From positions 124,001 to 188,000 of the forward strand of contig JAIQFN010000002.1 in the NCBI GenBank assembly GCA_020073265.1: a DNA stretch of 64,000 bases, written 5' to 3'. A model generated the notes under the pieces. That model was not told where the DNA came from. It was given only the letters and a program-made list of their open reading frames with translations, and did not search any database. Positions 61,654 to 64,000 of this stretch are shown piece by piece. The position numbers and the translations under genes were made by a program. The DNA is from Terriglobia bacterium. GTDB lineage: Bacteria > Acidobacteriota > Terriglobia > Bryobacterales > Bryobacteraceae. Position 1 is the first letter of the stretch. Every line of letters begins with the position of its first letter.

Positions 61654-63150
61654 ATGCAACCAAGACGGCAAATTACGATCGGCCAACAGTTCACTTTCGG
61701 ATTCCTGGGCGTCATGGTCCTGCTGGTCACGCTGGGGTATTCGGCCCGCAACGGGATGACGAAGATCGGAGGCGAGCTCAACAGCGCGGTGAACGTAACG
61801 GCCAAGAAGATAGGCCTGGTGGGCGTACTAACGGCGGACTTTCAAGATATGCAGGTGTACGCTCGCCGGACGCAGTTTGCGTTTGTGGTGAATCATCTGG
61901 TCCAGACCAATGAGAAATTCGGGGCCAACGTGACTTGTTCGATGTGTCACACGCTGGAGGACCGCCAGTCGCGGGAACGCGAGCTGGGTGCGATGGCAGT
62001 GAACGTAAAGAGGACGGTGGCACAACTGCGGCCGCTGGTAACCACTGAAAGCGAAAAGAAATGTTTGGCCACAGTAGAGGCCGGCATCGACCAGTATGCG
62101 CCGCTCTTCAGCGAATATTTGAAGCTTGCCGAAAGTAACCAGTTTGACGACGCCCATGGTGTACTGCGCGATCAGATGGCGCCCATCGTGGACGGGATTG
62201 ACAAGGTGATGGCCCAGTTGCGGGGGGAGGCGCAGAGGTCGCTCACACAGTCGGATGATCGCGCTCGCGCTACCATAGCGCGCACCCAACGGGCCACCTT
62301 TATCGTTCTGGGGATGAGTTTAGTTGTGGGGTTTGTCGTGCTGCTGATCGTGAGCCGGACGGTGCGGCGCCTGCGGAACGTGGCCGCCCAATTGAGACAA
62401 GCCGCCCAGGAGGTAGCCAGCGCCGCCGCTCAAGTTTCCGAGGCGGGTCAGACCGTGGCTCAGAGCGTCTCCGAACATGCCGCTGCGCTGGAGGAGACCT
62501 CGGCGTCAACCGAGGAAATCAAGGGTGGCGCGCGGACCAACACACAGGCGGCCGGCGAAACGGTGGGCCTTTCCTCCGATCTCAACAAACGAATGATCGA
62601 AGCCAATGCAGCCTTGGAACAAATGATGTCCGCCATGCAGGACATGGGCGCAAGCAGCCAGAAAATCTCGAGCGTTATCCGCCTCATCGACGAGATTGCT
62701 TTCCAGACCAACCTGCTGGCATTGAACGCCGCCGTCGAGGCTGCCCGCGCCGGCGAGGCCGGAATGGGGTTTGCCGTGGTGGCCGAAGAAGTGAGACAAC
62801 TGGCACGCCGGAGCGCGCAGGCGGCCCGCGACACCACCCCGCTGATTGAGGAATCGGTCGCCAAATCCGCCCATAGTATGGATACGGCCGGCGGAGTAGT
62901 CCAGGCTGTACACTCTATCACCGGTAGCGCCGCGCGGGTCGGTGCGCTGGCCGAGGCAGTTCGAGTCAGCAGCCTCGATCAATCGCAGCACCTGGACCAG
63001 ATGGCGCAAGCCATCTCCCAGGCTCAGTCAACCATACAGTCGACCGCGGCCGCAGCCGAACAAACCGCCGCCGCCGGCGAGCAATTGCAGTCGCAGTCCG
63101 AGCAGTTGCAAGGGATCGCGGACCGGCTCATTTCGGTTTCGGGCACCTGA
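61654..63150 (+). CDS. Methyl-accepting chemotaxis protein with periplasmic haem-c motif
   Basis: A 498-residue chemoreceptor. The first membrane helix ([17 protein letters not shown]) is followed by a periplasmic sensor domain of about 180 residues containing [15 protein letters not shown] (CxxCH at residues 95-99). A second helix (residues about 214-235) leads to a cytoplasmic HAMP-like and signalling region with the hairpin tip [43 protein letters not shown]. The CxxCH is in the exported part, the place where haem can be attached. ATG 61654 has no clear ribosome site; a TTG at 61627 is possible. Chemotaxis toward oxygen or redox signals is a natural inference. Confidence 0.85.
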   Translation: MQPRRQITIGQQFTFGFLGVMVLLVTLGYSARNGMTKIGGELNSAVNVTAKKIGLVGVLTADFQDMQVYARRTQFAFVVNHLVQTNEKFGANVTCSMCHTLEDRQSRERELGAMAVNVKRTVAQLRPLVTTESEKKCLATVEAGIDQYAPLFSEYLKLAESNQFDDAHGVLRDQMAPIVDGIDKVMAQLRGEAQRSLTQSDDRARATIARTQRATFIVLGMSLVVGFVVLLIVSRTVRRLRNVAAQLRQAAQEVASAAAQVSEAGQTVAQSVSEHAAALEETSASTEEIKGGARTNTQAAGETVGLSSDLNKRMIEANAALEQMMSAMQDMGASSQKISSVIRLIDEIAFQTNLLALNAAVEAARAGEAGMGFAVVAEEVRQLARRSAQAARDTTPLIEESVAKSAHSMDTAGGVVQAVHSITGSAARVGALAEAVRVSSLDQSQHLDQMAQAISQAQSTIQSTAAAAEQTAAAGEQLQSQSEQLQGIADRLISVSGT

Positions 63151-63191
63151 GGCGTTTCGCGGAACGGAATTCTCTGCCAGACTGTTTGAGC

Positions 63192-63947
63192 ATGGAGAAT
63201 GGCGCGCCGGCGACGATCAAAGAAAAGATACTCGAGATTCAAGACCAGGGGTATTGCGTACTCAGAGCCCATTTGGCGCGACCCGTGATCGATGCTTGCC
63301 GAGACGCGTTCTGGCCGGTGCTCCTCGCTTATCTCAAAATGCACACCCACGAGCCGAACCGCGGCCCGCATCGCCATTTCCTGCCGATGCCGTTCGAGCC
63401 GCCGTGCTTTGTTCAAGACTTCTTCTTTGACACCGAGGTGCTGAGTATCGTGCGTGGCGTGATGGACGACCGGATAGTCGCCGACCAATGGGGCTGTGAT
63501 GTGCCGCTCCGGGGCTCGGATTACCAGGGAGCTCATGTTGATTATCAGCGTCCATTGTTTGCCGAGGCTCCTGACCTCTCTCTGCCAGCCTACATGCTGG
63601 TCGTCAGCTTTGGCTTAGTCCGGGTAACGCGGGACCATGGCCCACTCGAAATTGCACCCGGCACCCACCGGATGCCGAGGAAAGCAGCGCTTCGAGCGCT
63701 GGAAGCCGGTGAAATTGAAATGCGCCCAGTGCTGTTGGAGACCGGCGACGTACTGATTCGCCATCCTTGGGCCCTACACCGAGGTACACCCAACACCACC
63801 GACACACCCCGTGCCGTGGCCAGCGTTCGCTACGTACGCCGCTGGTATGCCGACGACAGTCGGGAGGTCAATTCAATTCCCAGGGCCGTGTGGGAGTCGC
63901 TGACATCCGAGCAACAGAGCGCAATGCGCTTTCCAGTCGGAGACTGA
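63192..63947 (+). CDS. PhyH-family Fe(II)/2-oxoglutarate dioxygenase-like protein
   Basis: A 251-residue jelly-roll protein. The iron triad is visible: H115 and D117 in YQGAHVDYQRP and H191 or H196 in RHPWALHRGTPN; a following Arg (TPRAVASVRYV) could bind 2-oxoglutarate. The opening EKILEIQDQGYCVLRAHLARPVIDACRDAF is typical. Such enzymes hydroxylate lipids, amino acids or natural products; no substrate can be assigned. ATG 63192 is preferred to TTG 63186. It follows the chemoreceptor by 41 bases, and the window ends 53 bases after its stop with no further gene visible. Confidence 0.84.
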   Translation: MENGAPATIKEKILEIQDQGYCVLRAHLARPVIDACRDAFWPVLLAYLKMHTHEPNRGPHRHFLPMPFEPPCFVQDFFFDTEVLSIVRGVMDDRIVADQWGCDVPLRGSDYQGAHVDYQRPLFAEAPDLSLPAYMLVVSFGLVRVTRDHGPLEIAPGTHRMPRKAALRALEAGEIEMRPVLLETGDVLIRHPWALHRGTPNTTDTPRAVASVRYVRRWYADDSREVNSIPRAVWESLTSEQQSAMRFPVGD

Positions 63948-64000
63948 CAATTCGCCCTTGTCGCCCAGCGCTAACCAATCGGTCGGAGGCCCATTCGGAA

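Overview
The window is a 64 kb piece of a GC-rich chromosome, most likely from an acidobacterium of the Bryobacterales/Solibacter type. This is inferred from gene content: a large carboxypeptidase-regulatory-like/TonB-type outer-membrane protein next to several PQQ dehydrogenases, many small c-type cytochromes, a CHASE2-cyclase/caspase-like pair, a Tal-Pgi fusion, and dispersed double-hairpin repeats. I see no rRNA, tRNA, CRISPR array, phage or transposase gene.

Layout. 1-4.6 kb: the start of an EthD-like gene, a type II NADH dehydrogenase with a C-terminal cyclic-nucleotide-binding domain, two small cytochromes c and a secreted carboxylesterase. 4.8-15.7 kb: a co-directional sugar-phosphate block (transketolase, ribose-5-P isomerase B, transaldolase/glucose-6-P isomerase fusion, 6-phosphogluconate dehydrogenase, glucose-6-P dehydrogenase, glucokinase) that runs into an FHA/nucleotide cyclase and an MBL-fold hydrolase. 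A 6-phosphogluconolactonase gene is not present. 15.8-28.6 kb (minus strand): a TonB-type receptor, four paralogous periplasmic PQQ dehydrogenases and a cytochrome c, which reads as an outer-membrane uptake plus periplasmic oxidation unit. 28.6-33.3 kb (plus): an overlapping CHASE2-cyclase/caspase-TPR pair. 33.4-41 kb (minus): a copper monooxygenase-like protein with a haem-c site, a YHS-like small protein, and the F1Fo ATP synthase genes b, b', delta, alpha, gamma, beta, epsilon (a and c are absent).

41-52 kb is mixed housekeeping: a membrane protein, a kynureninase-like PLP enzyme, a lytic transglycosylase, a short-chain dehydrogenase lacking the usual catalytic Tyr/Lys, an esterase, an Ada-AlkA fusion next to Ogt, a di-haem oxidoreductase, threonine dehydrogenase, a WG-repeat protein and a glycine-zipper protein. 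52.6-56.5 kb: arginine decarboxylase, a TrmJ-like RNA methylase, a metal-binding-domain-like mini protein, and a small secreted toxin-like nuclease domain followed by a possible immunity gene. 56.5-60.5 kb: a sulfate assimilation operon cysD-cysN-cysH plus a TSUP permease. CysN carries what looks like a dead APS-kinase domain, and CysH has the cysteines of an iron-sulfur APS reductase. 60.5-64 kb: a DUF3303-like protein, a dienelactone hydrolase, a chemoreceptor with a haem-c motif in its sensor domain, and a PhyH-type dioxygenase.

Two themes recur. First, cyclic-nucleotide signalling: two class III cyclases, a cNMP-binding NADH dehydrogenase and an MBL hydrolase overlapping one cyclase. Second, periplasmic electron transfer through c-type cytochromes. 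Between genes there are two families of short double-hairpin repeats whose arms change in a compensatory way between copies. Several genes have a -10-like hexamer 6-9 bases before the start codon and no good ribosome binding site, which suggests leaderless transcripts.
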